A stretch of 64,000 bases of DNA from the NCBI GenBank assembly GCA_033557465.1, contig CM066045.1:138343596-138407595 (forward strand). Reading direction: 5' to 3'. The position numbers and the translations under genes were made by a program. Under the pieces are notes generated by a model. It did not search any database. It saw only the letters and a list, made by a program, of their open reading frames with translations, and was not told where the DNA came from. Of this stretch, positions 32,070 through 43,262 are shown piece by piece. The DNA comes from Ichthyophis bannanicus (lineage: Eukaryota > Chordata > Amphibia > Gymnophiona > Ichthyophiidae). Within the stretch, counting starts at the first letter, position 1. Each line of letters begins with the position of its first letter.

Positions 32070-32416
32070 GCACTAAAACCGGTGTAAATAGGAATGCCTG
32101 CCTTTGTAACCTTTCTGTGAAAAGAACAGTTTTTGTTTTGAAACTGAGTTGTGATTTTTGTAACCTGATGTAAGGAGATTTCTGTTGGTGTTTGAAGCCG
32201 ATCCTTTGAACCTTTGTGCAAACCAGGGGAAATAAAGCCTTATTTTTCCCTACACTCGATGACCTTTTGTTCTCTGGGTATTTTTGGTAATACAGGATGC
32301 TACCGAGGCTATACAACCTTGGGCCCTAGAAAGAGAAACATACCAAACCCAACTTTACTTTTCTTTATGTCCGACCTGCCTTGACCACCATCAACCGCCA
32401 GGGCGGCGTTGTGACA
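31044..32416 (+). mobile_element. Solo LTR (1.37 kb) of a gypsy element, with an internal open frame
   Basis: The block begins TGTGATGCAG and ends GTTGTGACA, and is flanked by GTTT on both sides (31040-31043 and 32417-32420). AATAAA lies at 32230-32235. Length, start sequence and internal layout parallel the gypsy LTR at 1450-2851. No RT, integrase or second LTR is nearby, so it is best read as a solo LTR inserted in the composite Harbinger element. Confidence 0.65.
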
Positions 32417-32420
32417 GTTT

Positions 32421-34238
32421 GCAGCAAGTGTATGTTTGGGATCTCCTGAGGCTCTCAAAGGCCATAACACGTCACAGTCAAGGGAGAAGATGTCACTGAA
32501 ATGTGTAGAGTCACCATATCCCCATGTCCAGCCACTGTTGATGCATGTCCACATTATGGCAATATCTGTGATACACAAATGCTGTTGCGCAGTGCTCTGT
32601 CAGCACACAAGAGATACATCAGCCCACAGCATACAACACATGTCCACAATATCCACAAGGTAAATAGCAGTAAGGTAGAGATAGCACAGTCACCACCGCT
32701 CCCCAGGTGTACAGACCCCTCACACCACATGATAATGCAAAATGCCTGCACACTGTATCATCACACAGCCAACCCAAAAGCACCCACCCACACAGTATGC
32801 TAAGGTGAGCGTGGCAGCAGTAGCATATGGCCTGTATGTGCAAAATTGAGATTAGTGGAGATAAAGGCCTGTTAAATGCAATGATACCCTGCTGTTGGCT
32901 GATGCTACAATGTTAGGGAAGGGTGTATGTACATTCCACAACCCAAACACCTAGGACCTGCACACACATGCAGCTCTGTTGGACGTGTCCCAGAGACAAA
33001 CTGGCCAGGAACACAGGTGGATATGTGTGCCAACAGCAACATTTGGGGTATGGGGGTGCAGGGAAAAGAGGTGAACAACAACATATGTACAATATGACAG
33101 ATCACTGCAGACATGTGCTCCCCCTGACTATCGTCACAGACAAAGTAGCTGTAGGTCCACCTACCCCAGACCACTGCATGTTCGATGATGTACAGTCACC
33201 TGCCAATGCAACACAGCATCAGGAAGGTCACCAAATATGTCTTGTGGATTGAGAAATACAAGAGAAACATACATAAGTCAGGTTGGAGCTGTGCAGCACA
33301 CACTGCACCTTCACGTCCTCAGCTCGCAGACCCCCCAAGATCCCTAACAGACTGACTGTTCCCCATCACACTGTACAGATCTTTTTGATGATAAAGTTTT
33401 CACTGATGTGTGTGTGGCAAACAACAAGGGTCTGTACTCTGTCGGTCCCCTTCCTCACCTCTCTGTTGCTGTAAAAACTGTGGAACAGAATTAGCTCCTC
33501 GCTAACGTGTCCCTGCTTGGCTCTAAGCACGCAGTACTATCCTGTGTCCCCCATATCGCTCCCAATGCCCCTTCAGTGTGTGATCTGGTGACTCAATGTC
33601 ATCTGCTACAGCGCTGTCAGTTCCTGGAACACTGGGAAATATGCAGGGGCTCCATCCATATCCTCTGTCCACATACATTTTCCTGGTGTGTATATCTCAT
33701 ACCTTGACTTACATTAACAGCTGTGTGCTGATGTGCTGCAAATATATCTCTCCACGCCTGAGCTATGTCTGCCAAACCACACCCTGATGTTCAGTTTCAA
33801 CCGGACATTGATGGCTGCATGTCATCCCACTGTGTGAAATTGATAATTGCAAAGCATGGATATCCTATATGTGCACCAAAACCCTCCCCTCCCATCAGAG
33901 CGTCTTTGTGTGTGTGGCCGAAACCTCCTCTCTTTAGGGTCCGCAATGTAGGTGTTGTTGTGGACTGCACTCTCCTCCTCTACACACATACCCAGCTGTA
34001 TACCCCATACCACACGCCTTACATCTTGCTGCACCCTAAGCCACAAACTAACTACCTGAGTCTGTACAGCAGCCCCTATCCCAACCAGCTACAAATCAGG
34101 TATGACAGCTCAATACCTCCCACAAGCCTACTACTCCCAACACACATAATCCACCACCACCCACTGTTGTGCCCTGCTCACATTTACTGCGTTTCACTCA
34201 TGACTAGATTGTGAGCTGGGATGGCCAGGCAGTGTCTG
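32421..34238. other. No supported gene; interior of the composite element
   Basis: Only short overlapping frames. Nothing with a recognisable domain was found on either strand. Confidence 0.4.
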
Positions 34239-34604
34239 TTACATGTCAGTGCAGTGTTGTAGCTTACTACCATTGAGATACAAATGTTCACTAGTAGTAT
34301 ACACATATCTAAACAAATGTATGTGGTAACATATGCTGTACTTACATGAGAAGAGCACCTCAATCATCTGCCGCCTGAATGCTGTGCCCTCACATGTGTC
34401 ACCACGGGCACATACAGGAGAGCACGTAGGATCATCCTCCAGATCCTCATTAATTTTGACAGGGATATGGTGCCTGAGAGCAATGTTGTGCAGGATGCAA
34501 CAGGCTATAATTATCTCTGCCACAGTCTGTGGTTGGTATTGTAAGGCCCCGCCTGTCCTATCAAGACACCTGAAGCGACTCTTTAAAATGCCAAAGGTGC
34601 ACAC
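34239..34604 (-). pseudogene. HARBI1-type transposase, C-terminal exon (truncated)
   Basis: The frame reads FGILKSRFRCLDRTGGALQ and then AEIIIACCILHNIALRHHIP, which is the C-terminal end of PIF/Harbinger DDE transposases (last catalytic region and the CCxLHN motif). An exon end is visible at 34346, where TCAT is followed by the donor GTAAGTAC. The upstream part, including the first catalytic Asp residues, is not found: just beyond 34604 comes the left arm of a palindrome also found beside the Myb gene. The transposase is therefore truncated, and movement would need one from another copy. Confidence 0.8.
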
Positions 34605-34689
34605 ACACCTCCCTCACCACACACCAACCCAGCCATACTACCCCAACACCACTCACACACCCAGCCACTTTCCACGATACACCTGCCTC

Positions 34690-35185
34690 CAACACTCCTC
34701 GCTTCACCAACAACACATGCCTTCTATCCCTCGCCTACACAAACCCCTCAACGTGAACCAGGTGTGCAGGTGTATTTATAGGTTAATTTTACGTAGCACG
34801 CGTTGCGCATGCGCCGCAGCGTGCACTTGTGTTGAGCGCGTTGCGCATGCGCCACAGATACGCGGAAGATGTGCACACGGGACACTATGTTACACATGCG
34901 CATGTGCTGTGTGATGTTAGGTGCATGTGCTGCACACTCACGCACAGCACGTGTGTAAGATGGGGTCCCGCATGCACGTCTGTATTCCTGCGGTGCATGT
35001 GCAACACACGCAACAAACGTGCGCACTGCGGCGCATGCGCAACACACACTACATAAAATTAACTTATAAATACACCTGCACACCTGGTTCATGTTGAGGG
35101 GTTTGTGTAGGCAAGAGGAGAGAAGGGGTGTATTGGTGAAGCGAGGAGAGTGTCGAGCAGAGTGAAGACAGGAGGCAGGTGTGTT
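34690..35185. promoter_or_regulatory. Palindromic, TATA-bearing divergent promoter region
   Basis: Two arms of about 130-150 bp read as inverted repeats (outer parts near 34690-34830 and 35010-35185) around a spacer of about 180 bp. Each arm carries TATAAATACACC, pointing outward (minus near 34782-34771, plus near 35064-35075). NRF1-type GCGCATGCGC palindromes lie inside, near 34806, 34849 and 35031. The region sits between the minus-strand transposase exon and the plus-strand Myb gene. It looks like an inverted duplication of one promoter that now points both ways. Confidence 0.5.
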
Positions 35186-35552
35186 GTGGAGAGTGGTTGG
35201 GTCATGAGTAGTGGTGGAGAGTGTCAGAGGCAGGTGTGGTGTGGAGAGGTGTGTAGAGGTGTGGAGCGATGGAGGTGTGGAGAGGTGGAGGTGTGGAGAG
35301 GTGTGGAGGCAAAGCAGGCGAGAGAGAGAGAGAGGAGGGGAGGCAAAGAGCAGTCTAGAGATACAGCATCAGAGTTGAGGAGCAGGCAGCAGGCAGAGGA
35401 GGTGGGGCGAGGAGCAGGTGTGAGGGGTAGCAGAAGAGCGGGATGTGTGACAGGGAGGGAGAGGGCACAGAGGGCAGGGAGAGGGACCAGCAGGACATGG
35501 CAGGAGGGAAGGAGGGAGGCACCTGTTCTGCAGGACCCAGAGACAGGAGGGA

Positions 35553-38234
35553 GTGTTGGGCATTTGGGGGTGGCTGCAGGCCCATCGGTTGAGTCCCAGC
35601 CCACCCAGTGCCAAGAGAAGGCACATACCAGTGCCAGCTGCGGAACAGAGGAGGGCTGTGAGATTCAGCCAGCAGGAAAACCACATCCTGCTGGCCAGTG
35701 TGTTGGAGTACTATGAGGTGCTCTATGGACGGCTGAGCAACAGCACCACTGTGGCAGCAAGTACACACGTATGGGAGGAGGTGCAGGAGGCCGTAGCCCA
35801 GGCAGGGGGACCAACCAGGGACCTGGACAGTCTTAGAAAAAGATTCAACGATATAAAGCGTGGTGTGCGTGCACACATGGTGGCTGAAAGGCATCATGCC
35901 ATGGGCACTGGTGGGGGTGGCCCCTTTGCCCCAACACTCACACCCCTTGAGCAGGAGCTTGCAGACCGTCTTGGGCCCATCTACTTGTGTGGACTGCCAG
36001 AAGCACTGGATGCTGCCCATCCACAGGCAGGTAGGTATGCCCCTTACACCTTGCTGCTCCTTACATGTGAAATAAACTCCCTTTGTCTAGGTGTCAGGCA
36101 TCTTCTTTGTCCCTCCTCACACTTGGGTTCATAGCTCATATCTTTGCCTCTGCCTTTGGCTCATGAGTGTGCTGTTCGCCATTCCATCCCTTTTAAATTG
36201 CACGTTTCGGTCAGCCTCTCACAAGTGTTCCTACCACCATCCTTTGTCCTGTCTCCCCTGTTCCTGTCTCTTTGCTCCTGCTCCAAACATCTTTCCACAC
36301 CTGTCCTTGCTATGTCTAATTAGATTGTAAGCTCCACTGAGCACGGATTGTCTGTTTATGTGTTCACTCTCACAGTGATGCATGCGCTTGGTAGTGCCCA
36401 TTAAAATGCTCAGTAGGTGTAGTAGGATTAGTAGTAGTAGATATGCAGCACATGTACAGGGCACGCCCAAGCACATGTGGCACATGGAGGGGAATGGTGG
36501 GGGAGCATGTCCTGAGAGCATGTGTGCCCCAACACAGGCAACTGTGGGGTGATGACACAGCAGCACATGGCAGGGTAGGTACAGGGTGTGCGTGACAGGT
36601 ACGTGGACCTGTGTGCATGTTGGACACAGTCCTGAGCATATCTGAGGTTCCCAAAGCAATGGTGAAGCAGGGGGTGTGGCAGACCAGACCCATATCTGGT
36701 GCTACACTGCATACATCCATGGTCCAGGCAACAGACAAGCAAAGCCCAGAGGGCCAAGCTGCATAGCAACAGTTTACAGCACCACAGATCAGCAATGTAA
36801 CAGTGATATAAAGCAGTGGTCCCCAACCCAGTCCTATGGGGCCCACCGGCCAGTCAGGTTTTTGGGATATCCCTAAAGATTATGCATGAGATATATATGC
36901 ATTAGAGATATCCTGCCAACCTGACTGGTTTGTGGCCCTCCAGGGCTGGATTTGGAGACCCCTGCCTTATACCTCTGTCATTTAAGATTGTGAGTGGGCA
37001 AGGTGCAGATGTCCAAGACATCAAAAAGGTTAGATAGAATTTGTCACAGTCCTCCTCACTTCTCACCTCCACCAAAAAATTGTCTATTAGAGAGAATGCA
37101 CAACAGGAACCCATGGATTGGCTGAGGCAGAGGACAAGCCCCCGGACGTCACTGCCACAGTGGGGGCCACTGGCAGCCACACACTGGCTCAAGAGGGTTC
37201 TGAGATTGAGGAGAACCACCACCCCATGCAGGCGCCAGGGACATCACCCACCCCTCCCACAAGCATGGCTACAATCCTTGTGGAGCTGTGGGCCCACAGT
37301 GCCTCAGTATGGCATGATGCCGAAGGTGGATAACAGCATACATAACAGTACCCATGAGGTTTGTCGGAACATCCACAAGGAGATTGCATGTTGCCCACAT
37401 AGCAGAGTGATTCTTATGTTGGGGGGGTGTTCTGTGCCTTATGCGTTTCACCCTCCTGTAGCATGGCTTGTCAGGTGTCAGCATGTGTGAGGGGCTCAGA
37501 CACACGCACACTGTGCACGGCCATATAGCCCAGGTAAGCACACAGTGGAAACCACCGATCCCAGGTCACCCAGACACCCTACTTGACAGACACCTCTCCA
37601 TGGGTATTGTTATGCAGCATAGTTTGTCAACATAATCTGCACTGTGCGCCAGCATTATAGAAAAGAGGGCCCCCCAGATATATGTATGTGTGTGCCATGA
37701 CCCCTCACGTCATCTGACCTATCTCAGATGACCACTGTGCAGATCAAGCATTGACAGATTAAACTGTGACAATGTGCCATGTGTGAGAGTTGTGATTCTC
37801 ATGACCCCTCATCAAGACCCCTTCCAGACATGAGAATAGCTCATGGGACACACAGATCTAAACATGATCATGCGTTGCTAGTTGTGGCATGCATGATTGT
37901 TCTGCATACTGATCTGGTGGGATATGCCTGACATGCATGTGTGGCGGTTGGGTTTGAAAGAGGTATCTCACATATCACCTTGTGTCCCACCCACAGGCAC
38001 TCGTCAGGCTCTGTTGGCCATTCACAATGATCTGCTGGCCACTAACCAGGGGATCCAACAGCGCAGACAACAGCAGACATTATAGCAGGGGCGCTCCTCC
38101 GCATTGCAGATGCCCAGGAGGCCATAGCAGCATGGTTACAGCAGCCAGCACCGGCACCAGAGGCTGCACCAGCAGCCCTGCAACAGAGGGGTGGGTTGGT
38201 CCGTGGTTGCCATGGCCGGCCACGGAGAATGTGA
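35553..38234 (+). CDS. Myb/SANT (NAIF1-like) Harbinger accessory gene, three exons
   Basis: Exon 1 runs to 36030 and encodes RFSQQENHILLASVLEYY, then a VWEEVQEAV and LRKRFNDIKRGVRAHM region: a trihelix Myb/SANT-like domain of the NAIF1 type. Exon 2 (37107-37325) and exon 3 (37997-38234) join in phase across good splice signals (G|GTAGGT, ACAG|GA, AAG|GTGG, CACAG|GC), giving HPQAGTHGLAE and AEGTRQALLAI. Exon 3 holds an amphipathic ALLAIHNDLLATNQGIQQRR segment. A one-base shift then separates QQQT from the rest (LLRIADAQEAIAAW), which continues to the stop at 38234; AATAAA follows at 38243-38248. No ATG was found in exon 1, so the start may be in an upstream exon. In Harbinger transposons the Myb-like protein escorts the transposase to the nucleus and to the ends. 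A hAT-like MITE lies in intron 1. Confidence 0.65.
36200..36450 (+). repeat. Interspersed repeat of SINE/L2 tail type
   Basis: CTAATTAGATTGTAAGCTCC followed by GAGCACGGATTGTCTG and ending in a short TAGTAG run is a layout common in amphibian interspersed repeats. Family not assigned. Confidence 0.35.
36812..36964. repeat. hAT-like MITE
   Basis: CAGTGGTCCCCAACCCAG at one end is mirrored by a CTGGATTTGGAGACCCCTG end, with near-palindromic interior (GACTGG...CCAGTC, AGATATATATGC). Related copies lie at 50250-50452, 55925-56075 and 56145-56297. CAG...CTG ends suggest the hAT superfamily. Confidence 0.55.
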
Positions 38235-39153
38235 GCAGTACAAATAAACCATCTTGAACTATTACATCCTATGTGTTTGTTTCCATTGTGTGTCACTGTG
38301 GCCCCCTACGTACCCTGCACTTCCTGTTGTCTCCCTGCCCACATGTGCCTTACCCATGCCCCTCAGAGGTGGGGTGTCTGTACTGCCACCTATCAGTGCG
38401 CATAGGTCATACCATGCTCTGTGTGTCATAGACTGTGGCAAGTCGCCACCCCACTACCTATGCGTGGGGATATACCTGCCCCCTCCCGTTGCCCAGGAAG
38501 ATGTTCACGATGGTACATGTCTGGTGTAGGGATGTGTCACCCTCTCCCACCCCATATACTCTCCATCATTGGACACACATGTGTGACCATTCTCCCTGCC
38601 CACACCAGGGCCTACGTGGCTGTCTTCCCACATAGGCTTGCAAGCGGCCCAGGCAGACAAAGGTGGCTTGCTTCAGTCAGCTGATCACTCTTCACTAGCG
38701 CTTGTAGTTCCCCACCGCTCATCCTTGTGACAGCATTGACCTATGTCACCCTCAACAGCTATCACCCTGTGCAGCTCCTGGGTACAGCATTCCATCTTAC
38801 CCTCCATGCCACATACCTGCTGCTAGCCTTTTTCCCTAATGCCACACAAGCATGGTGCATCAGATATGGATCCCACACATTGCACACAGCATGCACGTGA
38901 CCACATATCTTGGGACATGCTCCACATTGGCACATCACAGGACAACATGGGACTCAGACGCCTACGCACATGGGCAGCCCCCACAACTGCGTGTGGAGAC
39001 GGTCCATGTATGATACCCATGTCTACCATGCATACACATAGTGATCTACACACATGTCCCATGCTTACATCCACAGTCTGTCTGTAAGGGAGACACATGA
39101 CCATTGTGATGTAGTAACAAAACTGTATTCAAAACTTATTTACAAGGGGTATA

Positions 39154-39265
39154 TGAACATAAGAACATAAGATATGCCATACTGGGTCAAACCAAGGTCC
39201 ATCAAGCCCATTATTCTGTTTCCAACAGTGGCCAATCTAGGTCATATGTACCTAGCAGTTTGGTA
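39154..39265 (-). repeat. CR1 3' end fragment
   Basis: About 110 bp match the 3' UTR and terminal TTATGTTC repeats of the CR1 family at 8178 and 63.4 kb (the CAGTATGGCATATC segment on the minus strand). Confidence 0.75.
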
Positions 39266-39377
39266 AAGGGGATGGAAGGATGCCAATGCCCACATGTTGG
39301 GTCCCCGATGGCAGAACAGCACAGGGCACATGTGTGGGTGCCACAGGGGCCATCACACACTCCTGGGATGCCCATCA

Positions 39378-39443
39378 GTGGATGGCTGTCAAGATGCAGC
39401 GCACCTACCCACCACACGCTGCATCTTGGCAGCCATCCACTGA
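39378..39443. repeat. Hairpin (inverted repeat)
   Basis: AGTGGATGGCTGTCAAGATGC is mirrored by GCATCTTGGCAGCCATCCACT around a loop of about 23 bp. It lies at the end of the minus-strand Myb-like gene region. Confidence 0.6.
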
Positions 39444-39646
39444 ATGGAACCTGCCAGCCACCGGATGGTGTGGTCCTGGGCCTGCAGGCGTTGCACCATG
39501 CCATTCATTGCCACATACAGGTCCTGTATGCACCTGCCACCACATACACACATGGTGCCAGGTGACTGTGTGGTGGCATGTGCGTGGGACCTGTCTGTGG
39601 CAATGGGTGGCATAGCTAAACCCAGACAGGCACCATTGCCACACAC
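39405..39646 (-). CDS. Possible terminal exon of the minus-strand Myb-like gene
   Basis: The minus strand reads NGMVQRLQAQDHTIRWLAG followed by SIQWMAAKMQRVV, an amphipathic segment like the C-terminal dimerisation helix of Myb/SANT accessory proteins. It is downstream and on the same strand as the exons at 42274-40156. A stop-free link to them was not worked out, and splice sites are uncertain. Confidence 0.3.
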
Positions 39647-39689
39647 ATGCAGTGGCTGGCAGGGACCATGCCCTGTGCTGTCCTATGTT

Positions 39690-39965
39690 CCCTCCCACCC
39701 TCCCCCCCTTCCACACACCCCTCCTCCCCTTCCTCCTCCCCCCCCGGCATCTCCCACCTACCCTCGCCACCCTCCACGCTCCCCTCCTCCTCCTCACCCC
39801 CCCCCCACACACACAACAAACACATTCTCACCCTCCCCTCCCACCCCACTCTCCACCCCCTCCATTTCCCCATTGTCCTCTTCAGTCTCCGGCACCTCTG
39901 CCGCCCCCTCTTCTGCCACCTCCTCTTCCTCCTCCTCTGTCCCCTCCTCCTCCTCCTCCTCTCTT
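39690..39965. repeat. Polypyrimidine (CT-rich) tract
   Basis: The plus strand is nearly all C and T for about 270 bp, with CCTCCT repeats. On the minus strand one frame is a Glu-rich acidic stretch that could be an acidic exon of the minus-strand Myb-like gene, but low complexity alone explains it. Confidence 0.5.
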
Positions 39966-40155
39966 TGGCATTGGGCAGTGGGGCGTGTCGGTGATCTGGA
40001 GGGGCCCTCGGCAGCAGGAGCATCCTCTGTGGGGGATGACAGTCATTAGCACACTATTATGTGAGTCACATACCACATGTACATAGTTTGGCCGTGCACA
40101 GGCTGGTGGGCCACTGTGACATTTTCAACTGAGCTGCAGAGGTCGCAACACTCAC

Positions 40156-42274
40156 CTCCACATTCTGACATTGCCCGGGCAGTGCAGCCGCAACTCCCGA
40201 CCCTTTTTCCGTAGGTATTCTACCTAGGGGGGGAAAGCAATGGGAGGGTGCATTAATGACCATATATCTCTGGTGGGTGGCCAACACATATCACACATCT
40301 CTGTGCAGAGCATCGTGCTGCTCCTGCTCCTCTGGTCAGTGTGTCCTCTACTAACGGTTGCCAGTGCCACCTGCATGTGTGGCTGTGGGTCTGGGCATGT
40401 GTGCAGTGACACATATGTGTACTGTGCATAACACTCTGGACACACCATACCCTGTTCCTACACTCTCCTTGCATGACATGGCAGCACCATGCCACGTGTG
40501 GTTTGGCCATGCTGGTGTTTAGGGGAGGTCCTCCCTAACCCCCTGTGTTGGCTGGCAAACACATGTGTGTTTGCCTGACCTACACACATCAGCCGACACA
40601 CCCGCCATGGCACCATGATATCCTACCATGCATAGGTGATGTGTTCTAACATAGAGCGGAAGGTGGGTGGCCCTGTGCACCTTGCCAGACGCCAATACCA
40701 TGACACTTGGCTGTATACTATACCTCTATGGTCATGACTAAGGCCTCCTGTGATTAGAGCAGTTATGGCTGACTACAACAGGAGCATGGCCCAACACACC
40801 TAGCTGGCCTATTAACATCTGTGCTTCTGTCTGGGGTTGTGGCAGAGTTGTGCAACCCCAACAGGTGCATGTACCCTTACACCAGCATCTATAATGTTCC
40901 TCTGCAATCAGGTATGGGGCTCCTGGGGAGTGGGCAGATGTGTGACCAGGAACTGCATACACTTCAATGATATATGGATTTGTTTCAGACCTTCGTAATC
41001 AGGTCTCAGGACTCCTGGGAGTGGGCTGGTTTACACTACATCCACAGCTGCACCTACCATAACATCAGAATCCATAACAGAGATGTGTAATGAGATCTGG
41101 GCCTCTGGGGAATAGGGCAAATGTGTGTACAAACCCGGCATACCCTACCAGAATATCTAGATGTCATACCCACCTTTGCATTCAGGTCTCAGGCCTCCTG
41201 GGGGTAGGGTGTCTTAGCACACGTCATCAGCAACATACACCATATCACCATATCACCAGGGTGACTGACAGAACACTTTCAGCAGGTCTCAGGACTCCTG
41301 GGGCTAGGGTGAATTATAACAAATCAACAGCAGCATATACCATATCACCAGGGTGACTGACAGCCCACTTTGGGCAGGTCTCAGGCCTCCTGGGGGTAGG
41401 GTGGATTATAACACAGCAATAGCAGCATAAACCATATCACCAGGGTGACTGACAGCCCACCTTGATGGGGTGTCAGGCCTCCTGGGGGTAGGGTGGATTA
41501 TAACACAGCAACAGCAGCACAAACCATATTACCAGGGTGACTGACAGCCCACTTTGATGGGGTGTCAGGCCTCCTGGGGGTAGGGTGGATTATAACACAG
41601 CAACAGCAGCATAAACCATATCACCAGGGTGACTGACAGCCCACTTTGATGGGGTGCCAGGCCTCCTGGGGGTAGGGCAGATGTTTTAACCTGCAAATGC
41701 ACACACAACCATATCACCAGGGTGACTGACAGAGAATTTGGAGCAGGTCTCAGGACCCCTAGGAGTAGGGCAGATGTGTGACCCTGCAACTGCAGAACCT
41801 ACCATATCAGCATGATGTTTACCAAACATCTTTAGGAAGATCTAGGGGCTCCTTGTGTTAATGTGTATTTTAACACATCAACAGCAGCAGCTGCCATACC
41901 ACCAGGATGACATCTGGAACTCTGTGATCAGGTCCTTAGCCTCCTTGGAATAGGGCAAACCACTTTGATGTGATACATAGGCGGTATATCATGTGGGTTA
42001 AAATAATAAACATAAATGAGATAGAATGCCTACACACAGCAGCATGCACAGCTACAATCAACGATGGATATGGATATGGATATACTGACCTGTCCCCATA
42101 CACTTACCTCATGTGGGTAGTCCGCCAGATGATTATATTGCCTTGTGACGCGCTCCCAGGCCCTCCGGACATGACCCAGGTCCTGCTGCTTCGATGACCC
42201 CGGAAACAGTTTAGTCTGCCTAGTGCAGATCAGCCCTGCAAGGTGAATGCTGGCTTTCTTGAGCGAGTAGCCAT
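40156..42274 (-). pseudogene. Second Myb/SANT-like Harbinger accessory gene, at least two exons
   Basis: The ATG at 42274 begins MATRSRKPAFTLQG, an N-terminus typical of Harbinger Myb-like proteins, then a one-base shift leads into TRQTKLFPGSSKQQDLGHV and RRAWERVTRQYNHLADYPHE. Exon 1 ends at 42108 with the donor GAG|GTAAGTG. Exon 2 (40223-40156) follows a CCTAG acceptor in phase and reads VEYLRKKGRELRLHCPGN, a third-helix-like segment, ending at AG|GTGAGT. Intron 1 contains the 92-bp minisatellite. It is convergent with the plus-strand Myb gene and unlike it in sequence, so the composite carries two different Myb-type proteins. The frameshift in exon 1 suggests loss of function. Later exons are uncertain. 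Confidence 0.55.
41170..41800. repeat. Minisatellite, about 92-bp period
   Basis: TCAGG[AC]CTCCTGGGG followed by TATCACCAGGGTGACTGACAG recurs about every 92 bp, at least six times, with decayed units on both sides (about 40900-41960). It lies in the intron of the minus-strand Myb-like gene. Confidence 0.8.
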
Positions 42275-42410
42275 TTCCAGCAATGCCTTGCTCGCGTACG
42301 CATGCACGCGGAAACGCTTCTGCGCCTTAACACGTGCAGCGTGCATCATTAAGTCACGCTAGCAACGTGCCTGTGCCACGGCTGGTACACAGGAAATGGT
42401 GGCACAATCA

Positions 42411-42421
42411 ATATATATAAA
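42411..42421 (-). promoter_or_regulatory. TATA box of the minus-strand Myb-like gene
   Basis: TTTATATATAT on the minus strand lies about 140 bp before the ATG at 42274, with a GC-rich leader between. Position and orientation suit a core promoter. Confidence 0.45.
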
Positions 42422-42499
42422 GAACTATGCTGCAGACACACATTGCAGTGATGTGTCTGACCTTTCTTAACACAATTCATTTATCTTAGTGTTGACACA

Positions 42500-42575
42500 C
42501 TGGGGTCTCGAACCCATCACCACAGGCTCTGAGAGCATTGCATTAACCAGTGTGACATACCTTTTTAGGTAGCAA
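42500..42575 (-). repeat. tRNA-like module
   Basis: On the minus strand TGTCACACTGGTTAATGC and GGGTTCGAGACCC are spaced as A and B boxes; the B box matches GGTTCGANNCC. Confidence 0.5.
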
Positions 42576-42802
42576 TGGCTGGCTAAACAGTTACACAAGG
42601 GGGTATGTTTACTAAACCGTCTTAATGTGCGCCCAGCGATAATGTGCAGGATGCCATAAAAAGAGTGGGCGTTCCGGTCTAAACATAGCAATCGCGCAAT
42701 AAAGGCTGCCGTGCACATTATCATGCGATAGAGGGAGCCGTGCCACGTTAACATGCGTTAGTCTTAAGTAGGCGCGCTGACCTTTAAACTCAGCAGCAGA
42801 GG

Positions 42803-42875
42803 TGTAGCACAATGGTTAATGCACTGACTGATAATGCAGGGGTCATGAGTTTAATCCCCAGTGGGTTCAATGAAT
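42803..42875 (+). repeat. tRNA-like module in X1
   Basis: GTAGCACAATGGTTAATGC and CATGAGTTTAATCCCC give an excellent A box and a weaker B box, about 200 bp inside the left TIR. Confidence 0.5.
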
Positions 42876-42949
42876 AAGGCTGTCTGAGGCATTTTCTTTT
42901 TTAATTTAAATTAGTGCTGCCAGCAAACACACCCTCACAGTGCCATAAC

Positions 42950-43105
42950 CTAAGGTGCCACATAAGGCGTCCTACAAGGCACTCCAGAGGGCACATTATA
43001 AAGTGCACTGTCCGCCAAGGCACCCTATAATGTTGCCTATAGGGCACCTTATAAGGCGCTTTACAGGGCGCCTTATGGGGCACCTTAAGGTTACAGCACT
43101 GTGAG
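42950..43105. repeat. Palindromic AAGGCACC/GGTGCCTT block in X1
   Basis: Alternating ACCTTATGG, AAGGCGC and GGCACC units read as a long imperfect inverted repeat. A counterpart lies in X2 at about 52280-52520. Confidence 0.55.
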
Positions 43106-43149
43106 TGTGTTTTTGATGGCAGCACTAATTTATATTAAAAAAGAAAATG

Positions 43150-43262
43150 CCTCAGACAGCCCTGTGGGATCAAACCCATGACTCATGCCTCAGACAGCCC
43201 TGTGGGATCAAACCCATGACCTCTGATTCCACAGGCAGTGAAGTAACCAGTGGGCTACATCT
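43150..43262 (-). repeat. tRNA-like module (B-box end duplicated)
   Basis: On the minus strand TAGCCCACTGGTTACTTC and GGTCATGGGTTTGATCCC fit a tRNA D arm and T arm. The T-arm end with CCTCAGACAGCCCTG is repeated directly next to it (43150-43200). Confidence 0.5.

Noticed and set aside
34239..34604. Intact HARBI1 transposase
   Set aside because: Only the C-terminal exon is present; the first catalytic residues are missing upstream, where the palindrome begins.
35150..35716. 188-residue Arg/Gly-rich frame upstream of the Myb gene
   Set aside because: It lies in the purine-rich repeats beside the promoter palindrome, has no domain, and overlaps the true Myb exon in another frame.
35224..36020. 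Minus-strand frames of 126-221 residues opposite the Myb exon
   Set aside because: Shadows of the coding strand in GC-rich sequence, without known motifs.
39616..40023. Arg-rich 135-residue minus-strand frame and Pro/Ser-rich plus-strand frames
   Set aside because: All come from the CT-rich tract; low complexity explains the absence of stops.
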